A DNA stretch of 64,000 nucleotides, taken from assembly GCA_965153355.1 (NCBI GenBank), contig OZ231127.1, positions 22,754,001 to 22,818,000 on the forward strand, written 5' to 3'. A model generated the notes under the pieces. That model had not been told where the DNA came from, made no database searches, and worked only from the letters and a program-made list of their open reading frames with translations. Shown one piece after another: positions 1 to 12,700 of this stretch. Both the position numbers and the translations under genes were made by a program. How positions within the stretch are numbered: the first letter of the stretch is position 1; each line of letters opens with the position of its first letter. The DNA comes from Flaccisagitta enflata (taxonomy: Eukaryota > Chaetognatha > Sagittoidea > Aphragmophora).

Positions 1-831
1 TTGAATTACCCCCTCCCTCTCACTCACTTCGCCCTCACCACCTCAAGTTACAGCAAAACTACCAAAACCACAAACGCGTAAATAATAGGCTCTCATCCGG
101 TAGCTTAACGGCCATCGGAATAACAGAGTTCATTTTTCATCGCATGTGCGTCTGTCACTCACGCATGAGTCATTGAGTCAGAGCTCTACGAAAAAGATAT
201 GGATAACCTCACATCCCAATTGCGGACTCTTCTTGTAATAGAGACGGCAGTTACTTTACAACGATGGCGGAACGGCACCCATGAGTCATTGCGTTATGCA
301 TTTCCTCCCATAAGACCTTTAAAGACTCTACTACAAGCCGTAACGAATACCACTGTGTTTTCATTGGTTCGTCTTCCAAGCGTGACAAGTCGGTAATGCC
401 AATGGCGTGATGGTGGTTCTAATTCCTTGAAGCGTACTGCAAAGTCTCTGTACATCAGTTGAGTTAATGCAAGGTGCGTGATTGTATCTTTGCATGGTGC
501 GTGATTGTATCTTTCTAATCTTTACTTAATCAGTCTGTAGTTATTTCAATATCATTTATACTGTATACAATTAAAATATCTTGTAGATACTGCGTATTGC
601 CACTTAAATAATTCTCTGTCACGTATCCCTGCTTAAGCTCAGAGATTTCTTCTTCATTTCGAAAGAAGAGTCACGCCCTTTTTGCCAACGTAGTGACGTC
701 AATGGCTCAAAAACGATCAGTTGGCATTTATTTCCCCCTATTCAAGTGTTACCCCTTTCAAGACTTGGGGAAATATTACTTGAAAATCGGCGGCTTGGGG
801 CTCAAGAGCAGCGCGAAAATCCACCAGAGCT
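1..831. other. Non-coding, nothing recognised
   Basis: No open frame here looks like a protein; the longest (65 codons, 199-396) has no recognisable motif. No tandem repeat or inverted repeat stands out. A near-duplicate of about 20 bases (TGCGTGATTGTATCTTT) occurs twice around 475-515. Confidence 0.5.
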
Positions 832-857
832 GAGAGAGAGAGAGAGAGAGAGAGAGA
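832..857. repeat. (GA)n microsatellite
   Basis: Short uninterrupted GA dinucleotide run, the first of many in the window. Confidence 0.95.
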
Positions 858-1105
858 AATCCGCCTGAATCATCACATATTTGCTTCCACTGTGTTGTCG
901 CTTTGAACAATTTACCCTAATCGAATCATTTTTTCCGCCAGGCGTTTAATGCTAGACAATGGGCGATGCTTTAATAGAAAGGAAAAACTGCTCTTAACTG
1001 GCAACCGCCATTTGCATTGCATGGCAGATCTCTAGAAAATATTTCAGGCAAAGACCTCGGGGGCTAGTGCATTAATGAAACAAACTCTTTCTTTTCTAAG
1101 GCTTT

Positions 1106-1350
1106 TTAGTTGCGGACACGCAACTCTATAAGAGGCTTTGTCCGTCCGTCCGTTGGTCCGTCGGTCCATCAGTCAGTTGGTCCGTGAACACGAGTCGAAA
1201 AGTGGGAAAACGACCATTTTGGAAGCTTTTTGTGTATGTGTCTGTGTTGGAAAGGGGGTTGGGTAGGACGTTGGGTGTGAATGGGGGTTGGCTGCCCCTG
1301 CCCACCCGTCCGCAACGATATTGTGACCCCGCGTCACTTGTTTTTTTAAG
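1106..1350 (+). mobile_element. Hairpin-ended short element, long subtype
   Basis: The copy opens with the hairpin AGTTGCGGACACGCAACT, followed by TCTATAAGAGGCTTTGTCCG and a run of variable GTCC/GTCCGTTG units. A stretch GTGGGAAAACG follows, then CTGCCCCTGCCCACCCGTCC and GCAACGATATTGTGACCCC. The start AGTTGCGGAC is the inverse of GTCCGCAAC near the other end, so the copy has short terminal inverted repeats. This subtype ends in GACCCCGCGTCACTTGT instead of the more frequent GTATCCGGCCTTGT. About 19 copies or fragments of the family lie in this window in both orientations. I see no tRNA-like A/B boxes, so a SINE origin is not shown; a non-autonomous DNA element is equally possible. Confidence 0.7.
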
Positions 1351-2263
1351 GGCGGAAGTGGCGACCAGGGTTTGTGGTTTCTGTGTAAGACCTAACAGAC
1401 CGATAAACGGACGGAATATTTACAATCGTGTGCTGAAAAAAGGGACTTGTGCGTTACAAGAATGGACCGATTTTAGGGGAGAATCCACATCGTGAGAGGA
1501 TTAGGCCTAAGTGGAGGCCAAAATTGCAGAATGCGAACGAAATGAAAACAAACTGAATGAAATAATATGAGAGAAATGATTGAAAAAAGGTTTGGAGAGA
1601 GAAAGAAAGAGAGAGAGAAAGAGGGAGATTGAAAAATTAGATTAATCTGAGAGCGAGAGGAAGAATCCATTCAACTCCATGACCCATATTGGAGTAATCC
1701 TAGAGGATATTCGCTACTGTAACCTACGAGTTTGGATCGTTGGAGAAGGGGATGGCGTTGGGGATTAAGGAGGTCTATATGGAGGGTCGTGGTGATAGCG
1801 AGGTTGAATAGGGCGATGATGGTCGTGATTAGACTTTTTATCGTGGAGGTGAGAAGGATACACAGACAGAGATCTAAAGACAGACAGACACGCACGCACG
1901 CACACACGCGCGTAATGACGAATGGGCCTGGTGGATGGACGGACAAAGCCTCGTGATGAGTAGCGTGCACGTCACTAGAAAGCTAAACCGAAAAATTTTG
2001 CATTAAGCCCACACATGAATATTCTTCCCCTACAAAACTGCCAAAACTGACCTCGAAAGCGCACGTAAAAATTTGGTTTATTTCAAGGAGCAAAACTAAG
2101 AGAGCTATCCCATTTCCCAAAACAATCAGCTTTGACAAGATTCTTTTTGCTTCTATTAGCTTGCAGGCAATGTCAACAACTCTATAGCCATACATAATTT
2201 CAATCTGTATAACAACTTGACAAGTACGAACTTATCTAGTCAATTCATGATGTGGCGACAAAG

Positions 2264-2264
<1 letters not shown>
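1351..2264. other. Non-coding; small simple repeats
   Basis: Holds short purine-rich and ACGC/CACA-rich simple sequence (about 1,600-1,660 and 1,860-1,910) but no credible gene. A weak echo of the hairpin-element family (GGACGGACAAAGCC) is at about 1,937-1,950. Confidence 0.45.

Positions 2265-2329
<65 letters not shown>
2265..2329. repeat. (GA)n microsatellite
   Basis: Uninterrupted GA run of about 65 bases. Confidence 0.97.
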
Positions 2330-3061
<732 letters not shown>

Positions 3062-3151
3062 GCGCAGAGGAAGGAAAAAGGAGGGGATGAAGGCGAGCAA
3101 ATAGGCAAAACATGGAGGGCATTTGGAGAGGAAAATAAAAAAGAGGATTTA

Positions 3152-3334
3152 AGAAAAAACAAGGCCAGATGCACGACTAGCCCTGTTGCGTGTGGGTAGG
3201 CAGGGGCAGTGATGGAATAGGCAAACCACGTATATGGGCAGGGGCAATGATGACAGACCAATTGACGAACCGACCGACAGACCTGGATAGCGGCTTATAG
3301 CGGGATATAGAGTCGCGTGCAAGCGGCTAAAAAA
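3152..3334 (-). mobile_element. Hairpin-ended short element, degenerate copy
   Basis: Reads AACAAGGCCAGATGCACGAC, then GTGTGGGTAGGCAGGGGC, then GACCGACCGACAGACC and GGGATATAGAGTCGCGTGC with AGCGGCTAAAA at the end. This is the reverse orientation of the family at 1,106. The terminal hairpin is imperfect (GTCGCGTGCAAGCGGCT). It abuts a second copy directly, making a tandem pair. Confidence 0.65.
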
Positions 3335-3537
3335 CAAGGCCGGATACATGGCTACCTTAGTAGTGAGTGGTGGGCAGGGGCAGCGATAAAATAGGCCAAC
3401 CATGCATTTGGGCAGGACTAGTAATGTAACAACCGCCCAAAAACGCTGAAAAAGTGAAAAAAAGTAAAGTTTGATGGACCAACGGATCGACGGCCCGACA
3501 AAGCGGGATATTGATCGCGTGCAAGCGGCTAAAAAGA
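3328..3537 (-). mobile_element. Hairpin-ended short element, tandem second copy
   Basis: Begins AAACAAGGCCGGATACATGG immediately after the end of the previous copy, carries GGTGGGCAGGGGC, ACGCTGAAAAAGTG and GATCGACGGCCCGACAAAGC, and ends GATCGCGTGCAAGCGGCT. Like its neighbour it has the imperfect hairpin, so the two probably duplicated together or inserted one into the A-rich tail of the other. Confidence 0.65.
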
Positions 3538-3695
3538 GAAAGAAAATGAAAGATGAATGGCGCTGAAAGATGAAGAAGGAAACTGAGGCGGGGGCGCCCA
3601 GTTAGATCCGATGCGAAAGGGAGATGAAAGCCAGTTGCAACCACTTGGTTGAGAGAAAGAGTGAGAGAGACAGAAAGCAAGAAGAAGTTGTAAAG

Positions 3696-3832
<137 letters not shown>

Positions 3833-4074
3833 ACTAAAGACGGATGAACATAGGGACAAAAGATTCGACAGAGAGAAACAGCAAACAGTGCCACAAAAAA
3901 AAAAAAAAAAAAAAAAAGCGTCCTCAAAATACAAAAGGAAAACATTGAGAATCCTTAACTTAAAGAAAGGAGACCCCAAATCCCCTGACAGAGAGAGAAT
4001 TGCCATCGATTGTTTGCGCAAGAACCCTTCTTAGGAAATTACATTCGAATAAAAACGCGATGCCGGCGGCGATT

Positions 4075-4640
4075 AACGCCTTTTATGGTTAATGCCATTC
4101 TCACTGCCGACGGCAATGACCACCAATGCCGAATTGCCGATGGATGCAATTTTACTGACGACGGCATTGAGTACCATTGACTGATTCCATTCCCGCTGTC
4201 GATGGCAATGACTCCCATTGCCGATGGATGCAATTTCACTGCCAAAGGCAATGAGCAGCAATGACTGACGGATGCAACTCTCACTACCACAATGACCACC
4301 GTTGCCAGCAGATGCCATATTCAATATCGACAGCAATGAGCATTCATTACTCATGCTGGCAGATGGCATTCTCTCTTCTTACAGCAATGAACCTAAATGT
4401 TGGTGAATGCCTTTCTCACTGCTGATGGCAATGACTAATAATGCTAAGAGATGCCATTCTTACTGCCTACAGCAATGAAAACCAATGCTGGTGGATACCA
4501 CTCTCACTGCTGACAGCAACTAATCCCGATGTTTGTGGCTGGCTGTCTCGCTGCTAGCGACAATGACCCTCGATGCTGATAGATGCTATTTATGCCATTT
4601 TCATTACTGACGGCAATGTCTAATAACGCTGGTAGATAAC
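4075..4640. repeat. ~44-bp minisatellite
   Basis: A degenerate tandem array of units of about 43-51 bases, each built around GATGCCATTCTCACTGC, then an ACGGCAATGA core, then an AATGCTGGTGG-like end. About a dozen copies can be followed. Units are diverged, so the array is old. Open frames across it are products of the repeat and not genes. Confidence 0.8.
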
Positions 4641-5564
4641 GATCGCCAACAGCAGGTAGCTTGGGTGGTTTTCTTATAATTCTTCCCATCATGGTGGTAT
4701 TAATTGGATTTCGTAGGTGGCTTGGCGGGGATTAAGTGGCATTAGGTGGCATTAGGTGGCATTAGGTGTTTTTTCCCATCAGGGTGGGATTGGATGGCAA
4801 CGATATTTACTGGCAACAATGTTGGGGAAAGGAAAGGAAATGCGCCTTACGTCATAGTTTTGGGTGAAGCATTGAGTGGAAAGACATGACGTTGCGTGGA
4901 CGCTCTTTGCATCATCATCATCATCTTTGTTCTTGTAGACAGATAACCCGCTTCTAAATCGGGTGATTCGCGGATTTCGCCCACAACTTTTTGCCCCTCG
5001 TTCAGAAAATTTTCCATGTACTGAAAATAGAGACTATGTTCGCAGATGACTGATTTATTTGAAAACTGAGAAAAACAAGCATCTGAAAGAAGAAAGAAAA
5101 AAAATGCACAGGTATTTTGGTTGCCGCGCGTTACGCGTAATAAAATAAGCCCTTCCGGTTCATTTCCAATAGATGAGACATCAAACAAACAGCGCCATTT
5201 TGTTTCAAATTGCATGGAACTAACTTACCCTTCGAACACAGTTTAGGAGAGAAGAGGCTGAAGGGAAGGACGCAGAGGTGAATGGAAATTAGTAGGTACT
5301 GGGATGCCATCATACCGGGAGAATGTTTTGATCGCGCCGCTGCCGTTTTCTTATTGGTTTGTTCCCATTTCTTGCAACTTTCCATTGGTAGGAAGGTTCT
5401 CGACAAGTCGCGTTGACTCAAAGTTGAGGTTGGCAAAATGATACTGCGCTGCAGCATACATGCCACAGCAGCTTCTCTGAAGCTGCTGCAATCTCCCCAG
5501 TTTCAAAGTAGTATGTAAAAATATAATTTTAATACAAGTGGAATTGAAGGGATATTCAGTGTAG
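4641..5564. other. Non-coding, short repeats only
   Basis: Contains a 12-bp repeat (GGCATTAGGTGG, three copies near 4,737-4,770). Minus-strand open frames at 4,847-5,466 have no recognisable motif, although one stretch (about 4,850-5,070) has a tolerable splice acceptor upstream and is weakly protein-like. I do not call a gene. Confidence 0.4.
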
Positions 5565-5747
5565 TGTACTGAGCAAACTGTTAGGATCAAGGCTGATGTA
5601 GCTAAGGAGCTTGAAAATAAAAAGAAGAAAGCTAAGCTCTACTATGATAGGCCCTGCAGCTGCACAGTCTTTCCCGGCATACAAATGGGGCTGGCGTCTA
5701 TGGTCGCTAAGAAACCCAAATCGGTGAACCAGGTTCTGCATAGCTAA
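5565..5747 (+). pseudogene. Degenerate retroelement integrase-like fragment
   Basis: A 60-codon open frame without a start codon reads through a lysine-rich helix (AKELENKKKKAKLYYDR) and then PGIQMG before a TAA. The K..YYDR followed by a proline and a G-containing loop resembles the segment between the integrase core and C-terminal domain of Ty3/gypsy-type elements. Nothing else of such an element is visible nearby, so this would be a short relic. It could also be a chance open frame; the match is by eye only. Confidence 0.3.
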
Positions 5748-5863
5748 AAGAATAGTCAAATCTTTCCCTCAACTGAAATATTGTCCAAGAAACAAACCAA
5801 TTGTTTGAACGTTTAAGCACATTCTTTTGGTTTACCCAATATACAAACTGACTCAGAAATAAG

Positions 5864-5989
5864 ATGGAATCTTACTCAAAGACATTCACCTTCACTGCTA
5901 TTCCTAAAGAGAAATTCGACCCACTGAGTGACAAAGAAGTTTCAAAATACATGGAGAAATGGGGATTGAAGGAGAGAATTAGTCTTCAG
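5864..5989 (+). CDS. Candidate first coding exon, unknown gene
   Basis: ATG opens 42 codons (MESYSKTFTF ... WGLKERISLQ) and runs in phase 0 into a donor CAG|GTGTGAGT. An in-frame TGA lies four codons upstream of the ATG, so this would be the start of translation. The composition is protein-like, mixed charged and aromatic, with no low complexity. No family recognised. I could not find a following plus-strand exon, and the next recognisable coding stretch (6,113-6,301) is on the other strand. Confidence 0.35.
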
Positions 5990-6112
5990 GTGTGAGTGCG
6001 TGTGTGTGTTATGTGCTCATGTGTGATTGAGTATGTGTGTGCGTAGGTGTAGTATTGTGCGTGCATGTGTTTGTGTCTGTGTGTGGGTTGAGAGTACATA
6101 GAAGAAACTTAC

Positions 6113-6301
6113 ACGTGAAACAGCGAAATCGACCTTTTCATAGCTTCCCCTAAACATCAATTTAGGCATTCGCTTTGGACCAACCTTTCCATCCTTACCA
6201 AAAGCAACAATTGTTGGATGAATTTTTCTCCAATCCTCTCGTCCTACGAAGTCTTCTGACAGTAAATGACCACAACGAATGGCGACCTTTGGGACTTGCA
6301 C
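6113..6301 (-). CDS. Candidate internal exon, unknown gene
   Basis: Bounded on the minus strand by a CTTTGCAG acceptor and a GTAAGT donor, exactly 63 codons, phase 0 at both ends. It reads VQVPKVAIRCGHLL ... KLMFRGSYEKVDFAVSR with no stops and a normal amino-acid mix, which is better than chance. No family recognised. Alternative: a relic of a transposon gene. Confidence 0.4.
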
Positions 6302-6336
6302 CTGCAAAGGTTAAAAGAAATGGAGAATGGAGAATG

Positions 6337-6455
6337 GACAATTTTAAGGATAGTTGTGAGGGGCCGGATGAAACACCAGTTAGAGCTCCCAAGGCTCTTG
6401 TCCTTATTCTAGAATTTTTGTTGTAAAGTAATGTTGTCCAACTCACATACAGTTT
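6337..6455. repeat. 119-bp direct repeat, copy A
   Basis: From GACAATTTTAAGGATAG to AACTCACATACAGTTT; nearly identical to 6,707-6,825. The copies sit about 370 bases apart. Confidence 0.85.
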
Positions 6456-6706
6456 AGTACCTTGGTAAAGAATGCCGGTGGTCCCAGTTGGTTGACTCTC
6501 GATTCATGCCTCTAAGGGTATGGTTTCTTCACAACATTGCCTTTGGTAACTTCATTATCTTTAAAAAGAAACTTATCCTTTGATAATTTGTTTTGCTTAA
6601 TTTGTATTATGATTACATTAATTCTGAGAGTTTAGGGTTGACTCAGAGTAACTTGATGGATTTGTGTCTTTTGAGCCGCTCTGTGGTAGGGGTTGAGCTG
6701 AATTTT

Positions 6707-6825
6707 GACAATTTTAAGGATAGTTGTGAGCGGTCCGGATGAAACACCAGTTAGAGCTCCCAAGGCTCTTGTCCTTGTTCTAGAATTTTTGTTGTAAAGT
6801 AATGTTGTCCAACTCACATACAGTT
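6707..6825. repeat. 119-bp direct repeat, copy B
   Basis: Second copy of the repeat at 6,337-6,455, differing by only a few substitutions and one inserted base (GAGCGGTCCGG versus GAGGGGCCGG). Confidence 0.85.
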
Positions 6826-7279
6826 TTTACCTATTTGGTGGATAAACTTTTCAGTCGCGTGATGTGATATGATATAATCTGCGGCATCAGGGGTTGCTAT
6901 GTGTGCACCAGGGGGGAGGGGGAGGTGCGCTGATGTATTCCGCAACGTGGGGGGTGATGTGGGTCGCTTTGGAGTTATCTGGAACTTTCGCGGTTAATAG
7001 TGATTTTCGCTTCCATTGTCCTATTATATTATGCGTACATATGACGAAATACCTCGAATGCTGGAACTGAAATTGTGATTTACATTTAAATGTATCTTAT
7101 TGTATTCTTCTTCGCTGAACAATAGTGCCAACGGTTTTTGCATCAAATCAATTGAACACCCCAGCCCGCAGCTTTTTTAAACAGACTATGTCTATACTAT
7201 TGAAAACTACTCGCTATATGACTTTTCTCCGTGATTTAGAGGTTCCAGTTTTGATATTTTGATCAGAACTGGATGGTGG

Positions 7280-9130
7280 TTGTGGTAAAAATGTCAAATT
7301 TAGGTCATTTTGGCCGCAAAATTAGGCCACTTTGCCTTAGAAGTCGATATAAAAATCCATGAGATTATAAAACTAGAGCTCAAAAGCTAACTAGTGGCGC
7401 AATCCGCATGTTTTTATCTTTATTCGTTTAGATTTGAGAGCATTTCAAAGATGAAAGGGTATGAGGGTCATTTTGCAGTGTCAATTTTAAAGGCAATTTT
7501 GACTCTTTTCACATTTTTCAGTATTTCTCAGCTTTAAATGGAGCAATTTGCATAAAATTGGTGATCAAATTGAAGAGTTTTTGCTGCTCTAGCTGATGGT
7601 AAAAAAATTTTTGATCGATTTTGCCCCCAATTTTTTTTATTAACTGCCAAAGCAGGTGTAAAAAAGTCAATTTTCTTAAAAATTGGGCAATTTTGGACAA
7701 AAAATTAGACCGCTTCCATTTTTCAAAAATACTTGAAATCCATGAGCAAAATAAAGTACTGCTCAAGAGCTAACTAGTGGTGCAATCGGCATGTCAATAT
7801 GATTTGGCATTTAGATTTTACAAAACATCAAAGATCAAAGGGTATGTCAAAATGACCATTTATTGTAAATTTGGTCATTTTGGCCTAAATTTTGGGTCAC
7901 TTTGCCTTAGAAATCGATATAAAAATCCATGAGATTATAAAACTAGAGCTCAAGAGCTAACTAGTGGCGCAATCCGCATGTTTTTATCTTTGTTTGTTTA
8001 GATTTGAGAGCATTTCAAAGATGAAAGGGTATGAGGGTCATTTTGCAGTGTCAATTTTAAAGGCAATTTTGACTCTTTTCACATTTTTCAGTATTTCTCA
8101 GCTTTAAATGAAGCAATTTGCATAAAATTGGTGATCAAATTGAAGAGTTTTTGCTGCTCTAGCCGATGGTAAAAAAAATTTTGATCGATTTTGCCCCCAA
8201 TTTTTTCTATTGACTGCCAAAGCAGGTGTAAAAAAGTCAATTTTCTTGAAAATTGGGCAATTTTGGACAAAAAATTAGACCACTTCTATTTTTTAAAAAT
8301 ACTTGAAATCCATGAGCAAAATAAAGTACTGCTCAAGAGCTAACTAGTGGTGCAATCGGCATGTCAATATGTTTTGGCATTTAGATTTTACAAAACATCA
8401 AAGATCAAAGGGTATGTCAAAATGACCATATATGGTAAATTTGGCCATTTTTGCCTCAATTTTGGGTCACTTTGTCGTAGAATTCGATAAAAAAAATCCA
8501 TGAGATTATAAAACTAGAGCTCAAGAGCTAATTAATGGCGCAATTCGCATATTTCTATCCTAATTTGTTGAGATTTTAGAGCATTTCAAAGATGAAAGGG
8601 TATGAGGGTCATTTTGCGGTTGTGATTTTAATGGCAATTTTGACTCTTTTCACAAATTTTGATATAACTCGGCTTTAAATGAACCAATCATTGTAAAATT
8701 GGTGACCAAAATGAAGATTTTTTGATGCTCCAGCCGATCCTGAAAGAATTTTTGATCAATATGACCCACAAAAAATTCTATTGACTCTCAAAGCAGGTGC
8801 TAAAAGCCAGATATTATTGCTTATTAGGCAAAATTGGTAGTATGATTACGCGACTTCCAGTTGAAACAAAGCGGGATACACGGCTACCCTAGTCGCATGT
8901 GGGTGGGCAAGGGCTGCGTTTGTGGTCACTGGAGCATTTGAGCAGGAGTAGTGATGTCTAAGAATAAAAGAGATAAAAAGATTGGGTGGGCGGACAGATG
9001 GACGGTCAAATCAGAGTGTAGAGACGCATATCACATGACTAAAAACGACTTAAAATCTATGAGCAAATTAACTACTGCCCATGTGGTAACCAGTGGTGCA
9101 ATCAGCACATCTAGATTTTGATGCGTCATG
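7280..9130 (-). repeat. Left arm array of ~570-bp units
   Basis: The anchor GTCATTTTGC recurs at about 7,469, 8,038 and 8,608, a period of 569-570. Inside each unit the phrase GAGCTAACTAGTGG occurs twice (spacing about 384 and 186), so the unit itself arose from a partial internal duplication. The first two units are close to the right arm; the third (about 8,470-9,130) is strongly diverged and is interrupted by a hairpin-ended element. Confidence 0.85.
8868..9046 (-). mobile_element. Hairpin-ended element inserted in the left array
   Basis: AAAGCGGGATACACGGCTAC, then GTGGGTGGGCAAGGG, then GGACAGATGGACGGTC and TCACATGACTAAAAA. The repeat unit resumes after it with ACTTAAAATCTATGAGC, the diverged form of ACTTGAAATCCATGAGC in the neighbouring units. 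The element is therefore younger than the array. Confidence 0.6.
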
Positions 9131-9558
9131 ATTCTACAGGACTTAAAAGGTCAGATGTCATTTTTGCCTAGTAATTGTCATGTCGATAAATGCATCTAGG
9201 CGGAAAGAACTTCAACCTACTACGTTTCTGGTTAGTTGGTCATTTTGTCACTATCATTGTCAACGATGCCTGAATGATCCCTAGGGTAGCTGCTTGTGAC
9301 CATGTCATTTTAATGAACTTTTCTCATCATTCACGGTAAACTTTTATTTTGCTTTTAAAAATTACATTCAAGATGAATAGATGAAATTGTAAATGAATGT
9401 TTGAATCTGAAATTAATACAAAATCTAAGCAATTCAGGATACTAATACAAACTCTGGGTGATAGAAGAAATTGCAAATGAGTGGTAATAAATACTCAATA
9501 CTATGACTAGGAAATTCAACATAGCAAGATGCAGAATGAAGCTTTAACCAGAAAAAAA

Positions 9559-9856
9559 TCAAACGGAATTCTGGTTGCTTGAGTAAGCCTCAACCAATTT
9601 TTTCTTTGTGTTGCGTTTTGGTACTTTCGCGATATTTGCAGCAACAACCTGAAGCTGTGCCTGAAACGCTTCTTCACCGCGAGGGCCAAAGTTGGCATAC
9701 AAAACCGTTTGTCGGACTAACCTTTCAGACTCGTCATTTGTTACGGGAAGACAATCTACAAAGTGGCAAAATTTTTGAAAGGCGGGGATGTCTTTCCACG
9801 ATTCAACCGGCTGTTTCAGAAAATCGATTTCGATTGATAGGCAATGAAAAAAATGA
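9559..9856 (-). pseudogene. Transposase-like C-terminal coding remnant
   Basis: On the minus strand an open frame of nearly 100 codons ends at a TGA (9,559-9,561). It contains DIPAFQKFCHFVDCLPVTND, then ESERLVRQTVLYANFGPRGE, and a lysine-rich tail. It has no start codon and its upstream end meets the right-arm array, so only the 3' part survives. The pattern LPVTNDxSER followed by a helix and a basic tail resembles the C-terminus of transposase-like proteins of metazoan DNA elements; that is recognition by eye, not a search. A possible AATAAA lies about 210 bases downstream (near 9,345). It sits inside the foldback structure and is the natural candidate for its former coding capacity. Confidence 0.5.
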
Positions 9857-12700
9857 TGTAACCATATATGGTCATTTTGACATACCCTTTGATCTTTGAT
9901 GTTTTGTAAAATCTAAATGCCAAAACATATTGACATGCCGATTGCACCACTAGTTAGCTCTTGAGCAGTACTTTATTTTGTTCATGGATTTCAAGTATTT
10001 TTGAAAAATGGAAGCGGTCTAATTTTTTGTCCAAAATTGCCCAATTTTTAAGAAAATTGACTTTTTTACACCTGCTTTGGCAGTCAATAGAAAAAATTGG
10101 GGGCAAAATCGATCAAAATTTTTTTTACCATCAGCTAGAGCAGCAAAAACTCTTCAATTTGATCACCAATTTTATGCAAATTGCTCCATTTAAAGCTGAG
10201 AAATACTGAAAAATGTGAAAAGAGTCAAAATTGCCTTTAAAATTGACACTGCAAAATGACCCTCATACCCTTTCATCTTTGAAATGCTCTCAAATCTAAA
10301 CGAAGAAAGATAAAAACATGCGGATTGCGCCGATAGTTAGCTCTTGAGCTCTAGTTTTATAATCTCATGGATTTTTATATCGATTTTTAAGGCAAAGTGA
10401 CCCAAAATTGAGGCCAAAATGACCAAATTTACAATAAATGGTCATTTTGACATACCCTTTGATCTTTGATGTTTTGTAAAATCTAAATGCCAAAACATAT
10501 TGACATGCCGATTGCACCACTAGTTAGCTCTTGAGCAGCACTTTATTTTGCTCATGGATTTCAAGTATTTTCGAAAAATGGAAGCGGTCTAATTTTTTGT
10601 CCAAAATTGCCCAATTTTTAAGAAAATTGACTTTTTTACACCTGCTTTGGCAGTCAATAGAAAAAATTGGGGGCAAAATCGATCAAAATTTTTTTTACCA
10701 TCAGCTAGAGCAGCAAAAACTCTTCAATTTGATCACCAATTTTATGCAAATTGCTCCATTTAAAGCTGAGAAATACTGAAAACTGTGAAAAGAGTCAAAA
10801 TTGCCTTTAAAATTGACACTGCAAAATGACCCTCATACCCTTTCATCTTTGAAATGCTCTCAAATCTAAACGAATAAAGATAAAAACACGCGGATTGCGC
10901 CACTAGTTAGCTCTTGAGCTCTAGTTTTATAATCTTATGGATTTTTATATCGATTTCTAAGGCAAAGTGACCCAAAATTGAGGCAAAAATGGCCAAATTT
11001 ACCATATATGGTCATTTTGACATACCCTTTGATCTTTGATGTTTTGTAAAATCTAAATGCCAAAACATATTGACATGCCGATTGCACCACTAGTTAGCTC
11101 TTGAGCAGTACTTTATTTTGCTCATGGATTTCAAGTATTTTTAAAAAATAGAAGTGGTCTAATTTTTTGTCCAAAATTGCCCAATTTTCAAGAAAATTGA
11201 CTTTTTTACACCTGCTTTGGCAGTCAATAGAAAAAATTGGGGGCAAAATCGATCAAAATTTTTTTTACCATCGGCTAGAGCAGCAAAAACTCTTCAATTT
11301 GATCACCAATTTTATGCAAATTGCTTCATTTAAAGCTGAGAAATACTGAAAAATGTGAAAAGAGTCAAAATTGCCTTTAAAATTGACACTGCAAAATGAC
11401 CCTCATACCCTTTCATCTTTGAAATGCTCTCAAATCTAAACGAATAAAGATAAAAACACGCGGATTGCGCCACTAGTTAGCTCTTGAGCTCTAGTTTTAT
11501 AATCTTATGGATTTTTATATCGATTTCTAAGGCAAAGTGACCCAAAATTGAGGCCAAAATGACCAAATTTACAATAAATGGTCATTTTGACATACCCTTT
11601 GATCTTTGATGTTTTGTAAAATCTAAATGCCAAAACATATTGACATGCCGATTGCACCACTAGTTAGCTCTTGAGCAGCAGTTTATTTTGCTCATGGATT
11701 TCAAGTATTTTCGAAAAATGGAAGCGGTCTAATTTTTTGTCCAAAATTGCCCAATTTTTAAGAAAATTGACTTTTTTACACCTGCTTTGGCAGTCAATAA
11801 AAAAAATTGGGGGCAAAATCGATCAAAATTTTTTTACCATCAGCTAGAGCAGCAAAAACTCTTCAATTTGATCACCAATTTTATGCAAATTGCTCCATTT
11901 AAAGCTGAGAAATACTGAAAACTGTGAAAAGAGTCAAAATTGCCTTTAAAATTGACACTGCAAAATGACCCTCATACCCTTTCATCTTTGAAATGCTCTC
12001 AAATCTAAACGAATAAAGATAAAAACACGCGGATTGCGCCACTAGTTAGCTCTTGAGCTCTAGTTTTATAATCTTATGGATTTTTATATCGATTTCTAAG
12101 GCAAAGTGACCCAAAATTGAGGCCAAAATGACCAAATTTACAATAAATGGTCATTTTGACATACCCTTTGATCTTTGATGTTTTGTAAAATCTAAATGCC
12201 AAAACATATTGACATGCCGATTGCACCACTAGTTAGCTCTTGAGCAGCACTTTATTTTGCTCATGGATTTCAAGTATTTTTGAAAAATGGAAGCGGTCTA
12301 ATTTTTTGTCCAAAATTGCCCAATTTTTAAGAAAATTGACTTTTTTACACCTGCTTTGGCAGTCAATAAAAAAAATTGGGGGCAAAATTGATCAAAAATT
12401 TTTTTACCATCAGCTAGAGCAGCAAAAACTCTTCAATTTGATCACCAATTTTATGCAAATTGCTCCATTTAAAGCTGAGAAATACTGAAAAATGTGAAAA
12501 GAGTCAAAATTGCCTTTAAAATTGACACTGCAAAATGACCCTCATACCCTTTCATCTTTGAAATGCTCTCAAATCTAAACGAATAAAGATAAAAACATGC
12601 GGATTGCGCCACTAGTTAGCTCTTGAGCTCTAGTTTTATAATCTCATGGATTTTTATATCGATTTCTAAGGCAAAGAGGCCTAATTTTGCGGCCAAAATG
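9857..12700 (+). repeat. Right arm array of ~570-bp units
   Basis: Five tandem units in inverse orientation to the left arm; the anchor GCAAAATGACCCTCATACC recurs at about 10,250, 10,820, 11,390, 11,960 and 12,530. Units differ by only a few substitutions. Recurrent 60- and 82-codon open frames (9,961, 10,531, 11,167, 12,240) are copies of the same repeat segment; they start with non-ATG codons or internal ATGs and are unlikely to be genes. Confidence 0.9.

Noticed and set aside
4075-4640. Regularly spaced repeats resembling a CRISPR array
   Set aside because: Spacers are not unique, unit length varies from 43 to 51 bases, and the whole unit is repeated; a minisatellite in a eukaryote.
9961-12488. 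Five near-identical 60-82 codon frames that could suggest a small gene family
   Set aside because: They come from the same segment of the 570-bp tandem unit, mostly without an ATG at the stated start, in a non-coding inverted array.
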